From positions 111,215-175,214 of the forward strand of contig NZ_RXFT01000014.1 of the NCBI RefSeq assembly GCF_003952165.1: a stretch of DNA of 64,000 nucleotides, in the 5' to 3' direction. Both the position numbers and the translations under genes were made by a program. Each line of letters opens with the position of its first letter. Positions within the stretch are counted from its first letter, which is position 1. Shown one piece after another: positions 8,081 to 16,920 of this stretch. The notes under the pieces were generated by a model that made no database searches, was not told the origin of the DNA, and worked only from the letters and a program-made list of their open reading frames with translations. The stretch is from Variovorax guangxiensis (GTDB lineage Bacteria; Pseudomonadota; Gammaproteobacteria; Burkholderiales; Burkholderiaceae_C).

Positions 8081-9115
8081 ATGACCACCACCTCCATTCC
8101 CGCAACCCTCATCCCCGGCGACGGCATCGGCCCCGAGATCGTCGACGCCACGCTGGCCGCGCTCGACGCGCTGAAGGCGCCCTTCGCCTGGGACACGCAG
8201 ATCGCCGGCCTGGGCGGCGTCAAGGCTTCGGGCGACCCGCTGCCGCAGGCCACGCTCGACAGCATCCGCAAGACCCGCCTCGCCCTGAAGGGCCCGCTGG
8301 AGACCCCCTCGGGCGGCGGCTACCGCTCGTCGAACGTGCGGCTGCGCGAGGAATTCCAGCTGTACGCCAACCTGCGCCCCGCGCGCACCATCATTCCCGG
8401 CGGCCGCTTCGACAAGATCGACCTCGTGGTCGTGCGCGAGAACCTCGAAGGCCTGTACATCGGCCACGAGCACTACGTGCCCATCGACGGCGACCCGCAC
8501 GCCGTGGCCATGGCCACCGGCATCAACACCCGCCAGGGCAGCCGCCGCCTGCTCGAATACGCCTTCGACACGGCCGTGGCCACCGGCCGCAAGAAGGTCA
8601 CGCTGGTGCACAAGGCCAACATCATGAAGGCGCTCACGGGCATCTTCCTGGAGACCGGCCTGGACCTCTACGAGAAGAAGTACAAGGGCAAGTTCGAACT
8701 CGACACGGTCATCATCGACGCCTGCGCGATGAAGCTGGTGCTCAACCCCTGGCAGTTCGACATGCTGGTCACGACCAACCTGTTCGGCGACATCCTCTCC
8801 GACCTCGTGGCCGGGCTGGTCGGCGGCCTGGGCATGGCGCCCGGCGCCAACATCGGCACCGATGCGGCGATCTTCGAGGCCGTGCACGGCTCCGCCCCCG
8901 ACATCGCGGGCAAGGGCATCGCCAACCCCACGGCCTTGCTGCTCGCCGCAGCGCTGATGCTCGACCACGTGAAGCTGCCCGAACTGGCCACGCGCCTGCG
9001 CACCGCCATCGACGAGACGCTGAACATCGACAAGGTGCGCACCGGCGACCTGGGCGGCACGGCCGGCACCGAGGCGTTCACGAAGGCGCTGGTCAGCCGC
9101 ATCAACGGCGCTTGA
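8081..9115 (+). CDS. NAD-dependent isocitrate dehydrogenase
   Basis: The 344-aa protein belongs to the isocitrate/isopropylmalate dehydrogenase family of metal-dependent beta-decarboxylating dehydrogenases. IPGDGIGPEIVDATL opens the fold. GGGYRSSNVRLREEFQLYANLRP is the substrate-loop region of the mitochondrial-type NAD-IDH group. Metal-binding acidic residues lie in TTNLFGDILSDL. EAVHGSAPDIAGKGIANPTA is the nucleotide-binding signature. It would convert isocitrate to 2-oxoglutarate in the TCA cycle. A related tartrate or isopropylmalate specificity is less likely, because the substrate-loop sequence fits isocitrate best. Confidence 0.85.
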   Translation: MTTTSIPATLIPGDGIGPEIVDATLAALDALKAPFAWDTQIAGLGGVKASGDPLPQATLDSIRKTRLALKGPLETPSGGGYRSSNVRLREEFQLYANLRPARTIIPGGRFDKIDLVVVRENLEGLYIGHEHYVPIDGDPHAVAMATGINTRQGSRRLLEYAFDTAVATGRKKVTLVHKANIMKALTGIFLETGLDLYEKKYKGKFELDTVIIDACAMKLVLNPWQFDMLVTTNLFGDILSDLVAGLVGGLGMAPGANIGTDAAIFEAVHGSAPDIAGKGIANPTALLLAAALMLDHVKLPELATRLRTAIDETLNIDKVRTGDLGGTAGTEAFTKALVSRINGA

Positions 9116-9151
9116 GCCCCGCTGCGGCCGCGTTTTCTTTTCCGAGCCCCC

Positions 9152-9841
9152 ATGTCATCGACAACCCTTCCAGTCCTCTCCCTGGTCGAAACCCGCGTGC
9201 TCGGCGTGCTCGCCGAAAAGCAGCGCACCGTGCCCGACAGCTACCCGCTCACGCTCAACTCGCTGGTGTCGGGCTGCAACCAGAAGACCAGCCGCAACCC
9301 GGTGCTCGAACTCACCGAGTCGCAGGTGCAGGCCGCCGTCGACAGCCTCCGGGGCTACAGCCTCGTGGCCGAGACCAGCGGCGGGCGGGCCTTCCGCTAC
9401 GAGCACAACGTCGACCGCGTGCTGCGCATCCCGTCGCAGTCGGTGATCCTGCTGACCGTGCTGATGCTGCGCGGCCCGCAGACGGCGGGCGAGCTGCGCA
9501 TCGCCTGCGACCGCATGCACAACTTCGCGGACATCTCGTCGGTGGAGGGCTTCCTCGACGAACTCGCCGAGCGCCCGGCCGGCGCGCTGGTGGTGAAGCT
9601 GCCGCGCCTGCCCGGCGCGCGCGAGAGCCGCTGGGCGCATCTGCTGAGTGGTCCGCCGCCCGAGGAAAGCATGCGACCCGCCGGTGTGTCGTCCGATTCG
9701 GGGCAGGCGTCGCACGACGTGTCGCTGGGCGAAGTCGCGGCGCTCAAGGCCAACGTGGCGCGGCTGGAAGCCGAGGTGGCGTCGCTGAAGGCGCTGCTGG
9801 GGCGGGTGTGCTCGGAGCTGGGGATTTCGGAGGCGGGGTGA
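9152..9841 (+). CDS. YceH family protein (DUF480)
   Basis: This 229-aa protein has the paired winged-helix layout of the YceH family: LSLVETRVLGVLAEKQRTVPDSYPL begins the first module, GCNQKTSRNPV is the family signature, and RGPQTAGELR begins the second. The C-terminal 45 residues are a predicted coiled coil (VAALKANVARLEAEVASLKALL). The molecular role of YceH is not established, though the fold suggests DNA or protein binding. It follows the isocitrate dehydrogenase by 36 bp and may be cotranscribed with it. Confidence 0.85.
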   Translation: MSSTTLPVLSLVETRVLGVLAEKQRTVPDSYPLTLNSLVSGCNQKTSRNPVLELTESQVQAAVDSLRGYSLVAETSGGRAFRYEHNVDRVLRIPSQSVILLTVLMLRGPQTAGELRIACDRMHNFADISSVEGFLDELAERPAGALVVKLPRLPGARESRWAHLLSGPPPEESMRPAGVSSDSGQASHDVSLGEVAALKANVARLEAEVASLKALLGRVCSELGISEAG

Positions 9842-9959
9842 CGGGCCCCTGAGCGCCTCATGAGCGCCTTCTGATCGCGCCATTTCACACGGGCTTCACG
9901 CAGCCCGCACACCCGGTGTCTAACTTCGGCCTCCATTGCGAACACCCCTGGAGCCCTGC

Positions 9960-10466
9960 ATGGACAACGGACACACCGTCGCGTGGCGCGACCACATGCC
10001 CTTCGACGACATCACGCGCCGCGCGCTCGCGTGGCTCGCGGCACTGGCCGGCATCGCGAGCCTGTATGCCTTCTTCTGGTGGGCCGCCTCGGCCACCGGT
10101 TTCTTCCTCTTCGACGGCTATCGCCACACCTGGCGGAGCCTGGGCACGGCGATCGTGTTCCGCGACATGGACACGGTCTACTACCTGCTGAGCTGGGTCT
10201 TTTCCGTCTTCGGCGGCTTCTATGGCTGGATCGCGCTCGTCGGCTTTGCCGCGACGCATCGACGTGGGTGGGATGCGGTGGCGCCGTGGATCAAAACCGG
10301 CTGCGCCGTCGGCGTGGCCGCCGGACTGGCCTTCGAGCCGGGACGACTGCTGGCGCTGCTGCCCATGGTCTGCGCGGTGACCCTGCTGCTGCGCTCGATG
10401 CTGATGCCGTCCGCCGACGCGCGCCGCGTGGAATTCAGCTCCCGGACACCGGCACGTCCAGGCTGA
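9960..10466 (+). CDS. Hypothetical four-helix membrane protein
   Basis: The 168-aa protein shows four hydrophobic segments (ALAWLAALAGIASLYAFFWW; TVYYLLSWVFSVFGGFYGWIALVGFA; GCAVGVAAGLAF; LLALLPMVCAVTLLLRSML), so it is an inner-membrane protein. I recognise no family. The ATG at 9960 (MDNGHTVAWRD) is preferred to a TTG at 9936. Its last 32 bp overlap, tail to tail, the convergent Lrp-type gene. Confidence 0.6.
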   Translation: MDNGHTVAWRDHMPFDDITRRALAWLAALAGIASLYAFFWWAASATGFFLFDGYRHTWRSLGTAIVFRDMDTVYYLLSWVFSVFGGFYGWIALVGFAATHRRGWDAVAPWIKTGCAVGVAAGLAFEPGRLLALLPMVCAVTLLLRSMLMPSADARRVEFSSRTPARPG

Positions 10467-10905
10467 GCTTCACCGGGTCCATCGTGACCAGCGTTCGGAA
10501 GCGCTTGACGTTGTTGCTCTGGAAGAAAAGCTGCCGCGTGAGCGCCGTGTACTGCGCCATGTCACGCACCACGAAGACCAGGATGAAGTCCCACTCTCCG
10601 GTGACGTAGTAGCACTGCTGCACCTGCGGGCAGTCTTTGAAGCTCTTCTTCATCGCGTCCAGCCGCTCGATCTGCTCGCTTTCGGCTTCGACCTCGGCCA
10701 CGATGGTCAGCGGATGGCCCAGCGCGGCGGGCGACAACACCGCGCCGTAGCGCTGGATGACCCCCTCGTCGCGCATGCGCTTGAGCCTTCGGTTCACCGC
10801 CGCCGTCGACAGGTGCACGCGCTCGCCCAGTTCGCTCTGGGGCATGCGGCTGTCGGCCTGGATCAGCTCCAGCAGGCGAAGATCGAGGGCGTCTAGCGGG
10901 GTCAT
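10435..10905 (-). CDS. Lrp/AsnC family transcriptional regulator
   Basis: The 156-aa protein has an N-terminal HTH (LDLRLLELIQADSRMPQSEL, LSTAAVNRRLKRMRDEGVI) and a RAM effector domain (ECQ-free form: YYVTGEWDFILVFVVRDM). Such regulators sense amino acids. It diverges from an M20 amidohydrolase and a diaminopropionate ammonia-lyase, so it probably controls that amino-acid catabolic pair. Its 3' end overlaps the preceding convergent membrane-protein gene by 32 bp. Confidence 0.85.
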   Translation of the reverse strand: MTPLDALDLRLLELIQADSRMPQSELGERVHLSTAAVNRRLKRMRDEGVIQRYGAVLSPAALGHPLTIVAEVEAESEQIERLDAMKKSFKDCPQVQQCYYVTGEWDFILVFVVRDMAQYTALTRQLFFQSNNVKRFRTLVTMDPVKLSLDVPVSGS

Positions 10906-10931
10906 GGGTGCCTGGTCGGATGCTGGGTGCG

Positions 10932-10946
10932 CGCAAAAACGTTGCG
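10932..10946. promoter_or_regulatory. 15-bp dyad between divergent lrp-type gene and amidohydrolase
   Basis: CGCAA and TTGCG arms surround AAACG (10932-10946), and a further TTTGCG follows at about 10961-10966. The size resembles Lrp-family operators and the place is right for divergent control. Such short arms could arise by chance. Confidence 0.3.
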
Positions 10947-11001
10947 TCGGAAGCCTCGATTTTGCGTACCTGTCTCGCGCCATTGTCAATAGCATCCCGC
11001 C

Positions 11002-12189
11002 ATGAACCTCCACGACGCACCCCTGCGCGACACGCTCACCGGCTGGCGCCGCGCGCTGCACGCGATTCCCGAGACCGGCTTCGAGGAGGCGAAGACATCC
11101 GCCTTCGTCATCCGCGTGCTGAAGGCGCTGGGCCTGGAGGTGCACACCGGCATCGGCGGCACTGGCCTCGTGGCCAACCTGAAGGTGGGCAGCGGCAAGG
11201 GCACGATCGGCCTGCGCGCCGAGATGGACGCGCTCAACATCACCGAGCTGCCCGCCGACCGCGCCTACGCCTCCACCACGCCCGGCAAGATGCACGCCTG
11301 CGGCCATGACGGCCACATGTCGATCATCCTCGGCGCGGCGCAGCTGCTGAGCGAGCGGCGCGACTTCGACGGCACCGTGCGCTTCATCTTCCAGCCAGCC
11401 GAGGAGCACGGCCGCGGCGCGAAGGCCATGATGGACGACGGCCTGTTCCAGCGCTTCCCGGTCGACGAGATCTACGGCCTGCACAACATGCCCGGCATGC
11501 GCGCCGGCACCTTCGCCACGCGCGCGGGCGGCCTCATGGCCAGCGAGGACAACTTCGTGATCCACGTGAAGGGCCTGGGCACGCACGCCGCGCGGCCGCA
11601 CATGGGCATCGACCCCATCGTGATCGGCGCGCAGATCGTGCTGGCGCTTCAGACCATCGTCTCGCGCACGCTCGACCCCAGCGCGCAGGCGGTGGTCTCG
11701 TGCACCGAGTTCATCACCGACGGCATCCGCAACGCGATTCCGTCGAACGTCGTCATCAAGGGCGACACGCGCAGCTACGACCCCGAGGTGCAGCGCATGC
11801 TGGCCGCGCGCATGCGCGAGATCAGCGAGGGCATCTGCCGCATGCACGGTGCCGGCTGCGAGTTCAGCTACACGCACGAGTTCGCGCCCACGGTGAACTG
11901 GGCCGGGTGCGTGCCCACGGCGGTGGCCGCCGCCACGGCCGTGGTGGGCGCGGAGAACGTGAACGCCGACGTGGCGCCGATGATGATCTCGGAGGACTTC
12001 GGCGCCTTCCTGCAGGCCGTGCCCGGCGCCTTCGTGTTTCTGGGCAACGGCGTCGAGGGCGAGCCCGGCGGCACGCCGCTGCACAACGGCAGCTACGACT
12101 TCAACGATGAGGTGCTCTCCACGGGCGCCCGCTATTTCGCGGAGATCGTCCGCATGCGCCTGCCCGCGCAGGGCCACACCACCAACTGA
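11002..12189 (+). CDS. M20 family metallo-amidohydrolase (hippurate/N-acyl amino acid hydrolase-like)
   Basis: This 395-aa protein of the M20D aminoacylase/hippuricase type cleaves N-acyl amino acids using two metal ions. Visible metal-site motifs are RAEMDAL, HACGHDGHM and PAEEHGRGA. The dimerisation insert contains HAARPHMGIDPI. It lies 21 bp upstream of a diaminopropionate ammonia-lyase; E. coli also pairs a lyase (ygeX) with an M20 enzyme (ygeY). Inference: the hydrolase frees 2,3-diaminopropionate from an N-acyl or oxalyl derivative for the lyase. The exact acyl group cannot be read from sequence. Confidence 0.85.
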   Translation: MNLHDAPLRDTLTGWRRALHAIPETGFEEAKTSAFVIRVLKALGLEVHTGIGGTGLVANLKVGSGKGTIGLRAEMDALNITELPADRAYASTTPGKMHACGHDGHMSIILGAAQLLSERRDFDGTVRFIFQPAEEHGRGAKAMMDDGLFQRFPVDEIYGLHNMPGMRAGTFATRAGGLMASEDNFVIHVKGLGTHAARPHMGIDPIVIGAQIVLALQTIVSRTLDPSAQAVVSCTEFITDGIRNAIPSNVVIKGDTRSYDPEVQRMLAARMREISEGICRMHGAGCEFSYTHEFAPTVNWAGCVPTAVAAATAVVGAENVNADVAPMMISEDFGAFLQAVPGAFVFLGNGVEGEPGGTPLHNGSYDFNDEVLSTGARYFAEIVRMRLPAQGHTTN

Positions 12190-12210
12190 TTGATTGATTG
12201 AGCGAACGAC

Positions 12211-13437
12211 ATGCTTTTCAGGAATCCCCGGGCTCGGCGCCGCGCATACGACGAATCGCTGCGCGAGGTGATGAGCATCGCGCGCGGCAAGGAGAGCCGG
12301 CAGTGGCTGTCGACATGGAAGCGGCTGCAGCCCGCGCCTACTCCGGCATGGTCGCTGCCGGGGCTCGCGCGGCAGCTCGGCATCGGCGCGTTGACGGTGA
12401 AGGACGAGTCGGCGCGCTCGGCGCTCGGCAGCTTCAAGGTGCTCGGCGCGCCGGTGGCGCTGCTGAGGCTGGTGCTGCGCCGCTGGCCCGACCGCGGGTG
12501 GGCGCCCGCCGATCTTCTCGCCGGCAGGCATGCGGATGCGCTGCGCGACTTCGTGGTCGTCAGCGCCACCGACGGCAACCACGGCCGCGCGCTGGCGGCG
12601 GCCGCGCAGAGCATCGGCTGCCGCTGCGTGATCGTGCTGCACGCGCAGGTCAGCGAGGAGCGCGAGGCGCCGATTGCGGCGCTGGGCGCGGAGATCGTGC
12701 GCATCGCGGGCAACTACGACGAGTCGGTCGAGGAAGCCGCCCGGCTGGCCCGCGCCAACGGCTGGGAGGTGGTTTCCGACACCTCCTACGAAGGCTACGA
12801 GGAAGTGCCGCGCGACGTGATGCAGGGCTACGGCATCCTGGCCGATGAGCTGCTCGAGAGCAGCGCCGCCGATACGCCGTGCCCCTTCACCCACGTCATC
12901 GTGCAGGGCGGCGTGGGCGGGCTGGCCGCAGGCGTCGTCAGCCATTTCTGGGAGCGCTACGGGGCGGCCCGTCCCAACTTCATCGTCGTCGAGCCCGAGC
13001 AGGCCGACTGCCTGCTGCAGAGCGCGCGCAATGGCCATCCGAGCCGCGCGACGGGGTCGGTCGATTCGGTGATGGCCGGGTTGGCGTGCGGAGAGACATC
13101 GCCGCTCGCATGGCGCTTTCTTCAGCCCGCCGTCGACGTCTTCATGACGGTGACCGACGCGCAGGCCGAGCAGGCGATGCGCACGCTCGCGAGCGGCGAT
13201 GCTGGCGATGTGCCCGTGCTCAGCGGCGAATCGGGGGCTGCCGGCCTCGCCGCATTGCAGGCGCTGGCGGCCGACCCCGCCGCCCGCGACGCCGCGCAGT
13301 TGGGCGCCGACGCCCGCGTGCTGCTGATCAGCACCGAAGGCGCGACGGCACCGGGTGTGTACCGCGCGATCACCGGGCGTTCCGGCGAAGAAGTCGTCGC
13401 GGCGCAGACCCGGTGGCTGGCCGGCGAGCGCGCGTGA
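12211..13437 (+). CDS. dpaL: Diaminopropionate ammonia-lyase
   Basis: This 408-aa fold-type II PLP enzyme converts 2,3-diaminopropionate to pyruvate and two ammonia. The PLP lysine is in ARSALGSFKVLGAP. ATDGNHGRALA is the phosphate and substrate loop. QGGVGGLAAGV is the glycine-rich PLP-phosphate site. The YEGYEEVPRDVMQGY segment is typical of DpaL rather than of threonine deaminase. It follows the M20 hydrolase with a 21-bp gap and probably shares its Lrp-type regulator. Confidence 0.88.
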   Translation: MLFRNPRARRRAYDESLREVMSIARGKESRQWLSTWKRLQPAPTPAWSLPGLARQLGIGALTVKDESARSALGSFKVLGAPVALLRLVLRRWPDRGWAPADLLAGRHADALRDFVVVSATDGNHGRALAAAAQSIGCRCVIVLHAQVSEEREAPIAALGAEIVRIAGNYDESVEEAARLARANGWEVVSDTSYEGYEEVPRDVMQGYGILADELLESSAADTPCPFTHVIVQGGVGGLAAGVVSHFWERYGAARPNFIVVEPEQADCLLQSARNGHPSRATGSVDSVMAGLACGETSPLAWRFLQPAVDVFMTVTDAQAEQAMRTLASGDAGDVPVLSGESGAAGLAALQALAADPAARDAAQLGADARVLLISTEGATAPGVYRAITGRSGEEVVAAQTRWLAGERA

Positions 13438-13444
13438 GGACGAT

Positions 13445-14641
13445 CTACGCCGCGTTCCAGCCGAAAAAGCGCAGCACCTCGTCGCGCTGCTTCATCGTGT
13501 CGGCGCGCCCCAGCGCCATCAGCTCGCGCGTGTAGGCCGACTCGAAGAGCAGGTAGCTGGCCAGTGCGCCGCCCTTCACGTCGGCCGCGACCTTCGAGCC
13601 GCCCAGCAGGTGCCGCACCGCGCCGGGCAGGGCATCGACGTGGCGCGCCGCGATCACGTCCAGGCGCTCCGAGGGCGAGATCACCAGCAGGTCGAGCGGG
13701 CGCAGCGAGCTCGCCGCGCGCGCCTCTTCCGGGATCAGTCCCAGTGTGTGGTTGATGCGGCGCAGGCGCTCGATGTCCACAGCCAGCGCGTCGAGGAAGA
13801 TGCTGGACAGCGCGTGGCCCGCGATCTGCGCCATGGTCGGATAGCCGCTGTGGGTGTTGGGCGCGGTGGCGTCGCGCGGCTCGTGCATGCGGCCCGCGCC
13901 TATCACCACGATGCGCTGCGCCCCAAGGTGGATGGCCGCTGCGATGGGTGCCGACTGCCGCATCGAGCCGTCGCCGAAGTACTCGGTGTGGCCCTGCATC
14001 GGCAATGCCGTGGCCGGGAACACGAAGGGAATGGCCGACGAGGCCAGCAGGTGCTCGTGCGTGATGCTGTCGCGCACCGACAGGCGCTGCGAGCGTACCC
14101 ACGGCTCCATCGGCACGGCCGCCTCGAAGAAGGTGACGTGCTCGCCCGAGCTGTAGCTCGACGCGGTCACGGCCAGCGCCTGCAGGTGGCCGTCCTTCAT
14201 CAGCTGCGGCAGGCGGTCGAGCGGCACCATGCGCCGCAGCAGCTGCGACAGCGGCGTGTTGTCGAGCAGCGACTTCGGCTTGATGCGCATCCAGTTGGCC
14301 GCGAAGCGCCCGAAGCCCAGCAGCATGCGCCAGCGCGTGCCGCTGCCGATCACCGAGAGCGAATCGGCGCGGTACACCTGCTCGGCGCGGAACTTGCCCC
14401 AGACGTCGGCGATGTGGCCCACCACATAGTCGAAGTCGTCGCAGCCGCAGGCCAGCGCCGCCGCGTTGATGGCGCCGGCCGAGGTGCCGGTGATGACCTG
14501 GAAGGGGTTGGCCGCGCCGGTGATCGCCGTGCCGGCCGCCCGGCGGATCTCGGCGATGGCTTCGAGCACGCCGACCTGGTAGGCGGCCCGCGCGCCGCCC
14601 CCGGTGAGCAGAAGGCCGGTGACGGGGCTTGTGTCGGGCAT
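13445..14641 (-). CDS. Patatin-like phospholipase/esterase
   Basis: The 398-aa protein has the patatin core: oxyanion loop GGGARAAYQVG near the N-terminus, nucleophile elbow GTSAGA, and a DG(S) dyad Asp in YFGDGSMRQSAP. There is no signal peptide, so it is probably cytoplasmic or peripheral and hydrolyses acyl lipids. It converges on the dpaL gene (8-bp gap) and diverges from apbC. Bacterial patatins range from secreted toxins to lipid-turnover enzymes. Nothing here suggests secretion. Confidence 0.85.
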   Translation of the reverse strand: MPDTSPVTGLLLTGGGARAAYQVGVLEAIAEIRRAAGTAITGAANPFQVITGTSAGAINAAALACGCDDFDYVVGHIADVWGKFRAEQVYRADSLSVIGSGTRWRMLLGFGRFAANWMRIKPKSLLDNTPLSQLLRRMVPLDRLPQLMKDGHLQALAVTASSYSSGEHVTFFEAAVPMEPWVRSQRLSVRDSITHEHLLASSAIPFVFPATALPMQGHTEYFGDGSMRQSAPIAAAIHLGAQRIVVIGAGRMHEPRDATAPNTHSGYPTMAQIAGHALSSIFLDALAVDIERLRRINHTLGLIPEEARAASSLRPLDLLVISPSERLDVIAARHVDALPGAVRHLLGGSKVAADVKGGALASYLLFESAYTRELMALGRADTMKQRDEVLRFFGWNAA

Positions 14642-14726
14642 TTTGTTCGTTGTCGGGCTATTGGAAGGGCTCGGGGTGCCGGCTTGGCGAGCGCCTTAGA
14701 CTACCGGCCATTCAGGAGTTTGATCA

Positions 14727-15818
14727 ATGGCACTCACCCCAGAAGGGCTCATGGAGGCGCTCAAGGCCGTCCAGGACCCTAACACCGGCAAGCCTTTCGC
14801 GGCGACCCGCTCGCTCAAGAACCTCCAGGTCTCGGAGGGCGACGTCTCGTTCGACCTCGAACTCGGCTACCCGGCCAGGAGCCAGCACGCGGCCATCCGC
14901 AGGGAACTGGTGGCGGCCGCCAAGGCGCTGCCGGGCGTGGAGAACGTGTCGGTGAACATCGTCACCAGGGTCATCAGCCACGCGGTGCAGCGCGGCGTGC
15001 AACTGATGCCGAACGTCAGGAACATCATCGCGGTGGCCTCCGGCAAGGGCGGCGTGGGCAAGAGCACCACGGCGGCCAACCTGGCGCTGGCGCTGGCCTC
15101 CGAAGGCGCCACGGTCGGCCTGCTCGACGCCGACATCTACGGCCCCAGCCAGCCCATGATGATGGGCATCGAAGGCCGCCCCGACAGCGCCGACGGCAAG
15201 ACCATGGAGCCCATGGAGCGCCACGGCGTGCAGGTCATGTCCATCGGCTTCCTGGTCGACCAGGACCAGGCCATGATCTGGCGCGGCCCCATGGCCACCC
15301 AGGCGCTGGAGCAACTGCTGCGCCAGACCAACTGGAAAGACCTTGACTACCTCGTCGTCGACATGCCCCCGGGCACCGGCGACATCCAGCTCACGCTGAG
15401 CCAGCGCGTGCCGATGACGGGCGCGGTGATCGTCACCACGCCGCAGGACATCGCGCTGCTCGACGCCAAGAAGGGCATCAAGATGTTCGAGAAGGTCGGC
15501 GTGCCGATCCTGGGCATCGTCGAGAACATGGCGGTGCACGTGTGCTCGAACTGCGGCCATGCCGAGCACATCTTCGGCGCCGACGGCGGAAAGAAGATGG
15601 CGGCCGAGTACCAGATGGAGTACCTGGGCGCGCTGCCGCTGGACATCAATATCCGGCTGCAGGCCGACAGCGGGGCGCCCACGGTGGTGTCGCAGCCCGA
15701 CAGCGAGGCCGCCGGCATCTACAAGGCGGTCGCCCGCCGCGTGGCCGTGGGCATCGCAGAGAAGGCGAAGGACTTTTCCGCGAAGTTCCCGACGATCTCG
15801 ATCAGCAAGAACACCTGA
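14727..15818 (+). CDS. apbC: Fe-S cluster carrier ATPase ApbC/Mrp
   Basis: The 363-aa protein has an N-terminal MIP18/DUF59-like domain (MALTPEGLMEALKAVQDPNT) and a P-loop NTPase of the Mrp/NBP35 family (deviant Walker A GKGGVGKST). A CxxC cluster-binding motif (CSNCGHAEHIFG) lies near residue 270. It carries and transfers [4Fe-4S] clusters to apoproteins, which fits the many Fe-S enzymes downstream. A clear ribosome site (caggag) precedes the ATG at 14727. A LysR gene follows after 16 bp. Confidence 0.93.
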   Translation: MALTPEGLMEALKAVQDPNTGKPFAATRSLKNLQVSEGDVSFDLELGYPARSQHAAIRRELVAAAKALPGVENVSVNIVTRVISHAVQRGVQLMPNVRNIIAVASGKGGVGKSTTAANLALALASEGATVGLLDADIYGPSQPMMMGIEGRPDSADGKTMEPMERHGVQVMSIGFLVDQDQAMIWRGPMATQALEQLLRQTNWKDLDYLVVDMPPGTGDIQLTLSQRVPMTGAVIVTTPQDIALLDAKKGIKMFEKVGVPILGIVENMAVHVCSNCGHAEHIFGADGGKKMAAEYQMEYLGALPLDINIRLQADSGAPTVVSQPDSEAAGIYKAVARRVAVGIAEKAKDFSAKFPTISISKNT

Positions 15819-15834
15819 AGAACGGCCTTTCCCG

Positions 15835-16779
15835 ATGAACCTGCTCGCCTCGATGCGCTACCTGGTGGCGCTGAACGAGCACAAGCACTTCGGCCGCGCG
15901 GCCCAGGCCTGCCACATCACGCAGCCGGCCCTGTCGAATGCGCTGCGCGCGCTGGAGACCGAGTTCGGCGTCGTCATCGTCAAGCGGGCCCGCGTGTACG
16001 TGGGCCTCACGCACGAGGGCGAGCGCGTGCTGGCCACGGCGCAGCGCATGCTGCGCGACAACGAGGTACTGCTGCAGGAACTGCGCAGCGACGTGGACAA
16101 CCCGCACGGGCGCCTGCGCATGGCGGCCGTGCCTACGGCGATTCCGATGCTCTCGCGCTTCGCGGCCATGCTGCAGGAGCGGCACCCGGGCATCGTGCCG
16201 GCGGTGCTCTCGATGAGTTCGCAGGACCTGGAGACTGGACTGGAGAGCCTCTCCATCGACCTCGCGCTGGGCTACACCGAGCGCATGCACCTGCCGGGCA
16301 TCAAGCTCAGCGCCTGGCCGCAGAGCGTGGAGCACTACTTCCTGCTGCGCCGTGCGAATAAGCCATCGTCTGACGAACTGCGCATCGGCGAGCCCATCGC
16401 CTGGGCCGAGGCGGGCAAGCTGCCGCTGTGCCTGCTGACCTCCGACATGCACAACCGCGCCATCGTCGACCAGGCGCTGCGCGAAGCGGGCGCGCCGGTG
16501 AATCCGGCCATCGAGACCAATTCGGTGCTGGCGCTCGCGCTCGCGGTGAGCGCGGGCAAGGTCTGCAGCGTGCTGCCCGGCGGCATGGTGGATGCCGTGC
16601 GCACCCACCGAGAGCTGGAAGCACTGCCGCTGGTGGGGCCGGACGTGCGCACGCCCATCGGCTTCATGACGCAGGACGGCGTGCGCGCTTCCCGCGCCCT
16701 CGAGGCCGCGCTGGCATTCATGCAGGCGCCCGAATGGCAGGCGCATCTGCAGGAGCATGACGGGTCGCTGGGCGATTGA
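15835..16779 (+). CDS. LysR-type transcriptional regulator next to oxalate/formate transporter
   Basis: The 314-aa protein has an N-terminal LysR helix-turn-helix (HFGRAAQACHITQPALSNALRALE) and a type 2 periplasmic-binding effector domain. It lies immediately upstream of the OFA transporter, whose promoter holds a symmetric operator repeated upstream of the YdeP-type dehydrogenase at 21.8 kb. Position makes it the natural candidate for binding those sites and responding to formate, oxalate or a related acid. LysR regulators of formate dehydrogenase (FdsR) are known elsewhere, but the link here is inferred. Confidence 0.88.
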   Translation: MNLLASMRYLVALNEHKHFGRAAQACHITQPALSNALRALETEFGVVIVKRARVYVGLTHEGERVLATAQRMLRDNEVLLQELRSDVDNPHGRLRMAAVPTAIPMLSRFAAMLQERHPGIVPAVLSMSSQDLETGLESLSIDLALGYTERMHLPGIKLSAWPQSVEHYFLLRRANKPSSDELRIGEPIAWAEAGKLPLCLLTSDMHNRAIVDQALREAGAPVNPAIETNSVLALALAVSAGKVCSVLPGGMVDAVRTHRELEALPLVGPDVRTPIGFMTQDGVRASRALEAALAFMQAPEWQAHLQEHDGSLGD

Positions 16780-16813
16780 TCGGCGGCCTCTCTTTGCCGC
16801 TCTCATTTAGTTA

Positions 16814-16870
16814 TTGAATCAGGCCATGCCCTGATCGAATTTGACGGCGCTTAAACCGTTCGCAGACACT
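16814..16870 (+). promoter_or_regulatory. Operator and promoter of the OFA transporter, copy 1 of a shared element
   Basis: TTGAATC (16814-16820) and GATCGAA (16833-16839) form an inverted repeat. Inside it ATCAGG and CCTGAT are a perfect pair around CCATGC. TTGACG follows at 16841-16846 as a -35, and GACACT at 16865-16870 is a weak -10 after 18 bp. The same arrangement with the same spacing stands upstream of the YdeP gene at 21748-21804. Confidence 0.65.
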
Positions 16871-16920
16871 CCGCGCCCCGGATTAGCAAAAACTTACACA
16901 TCCGGCGAACAAGGAGAAAT

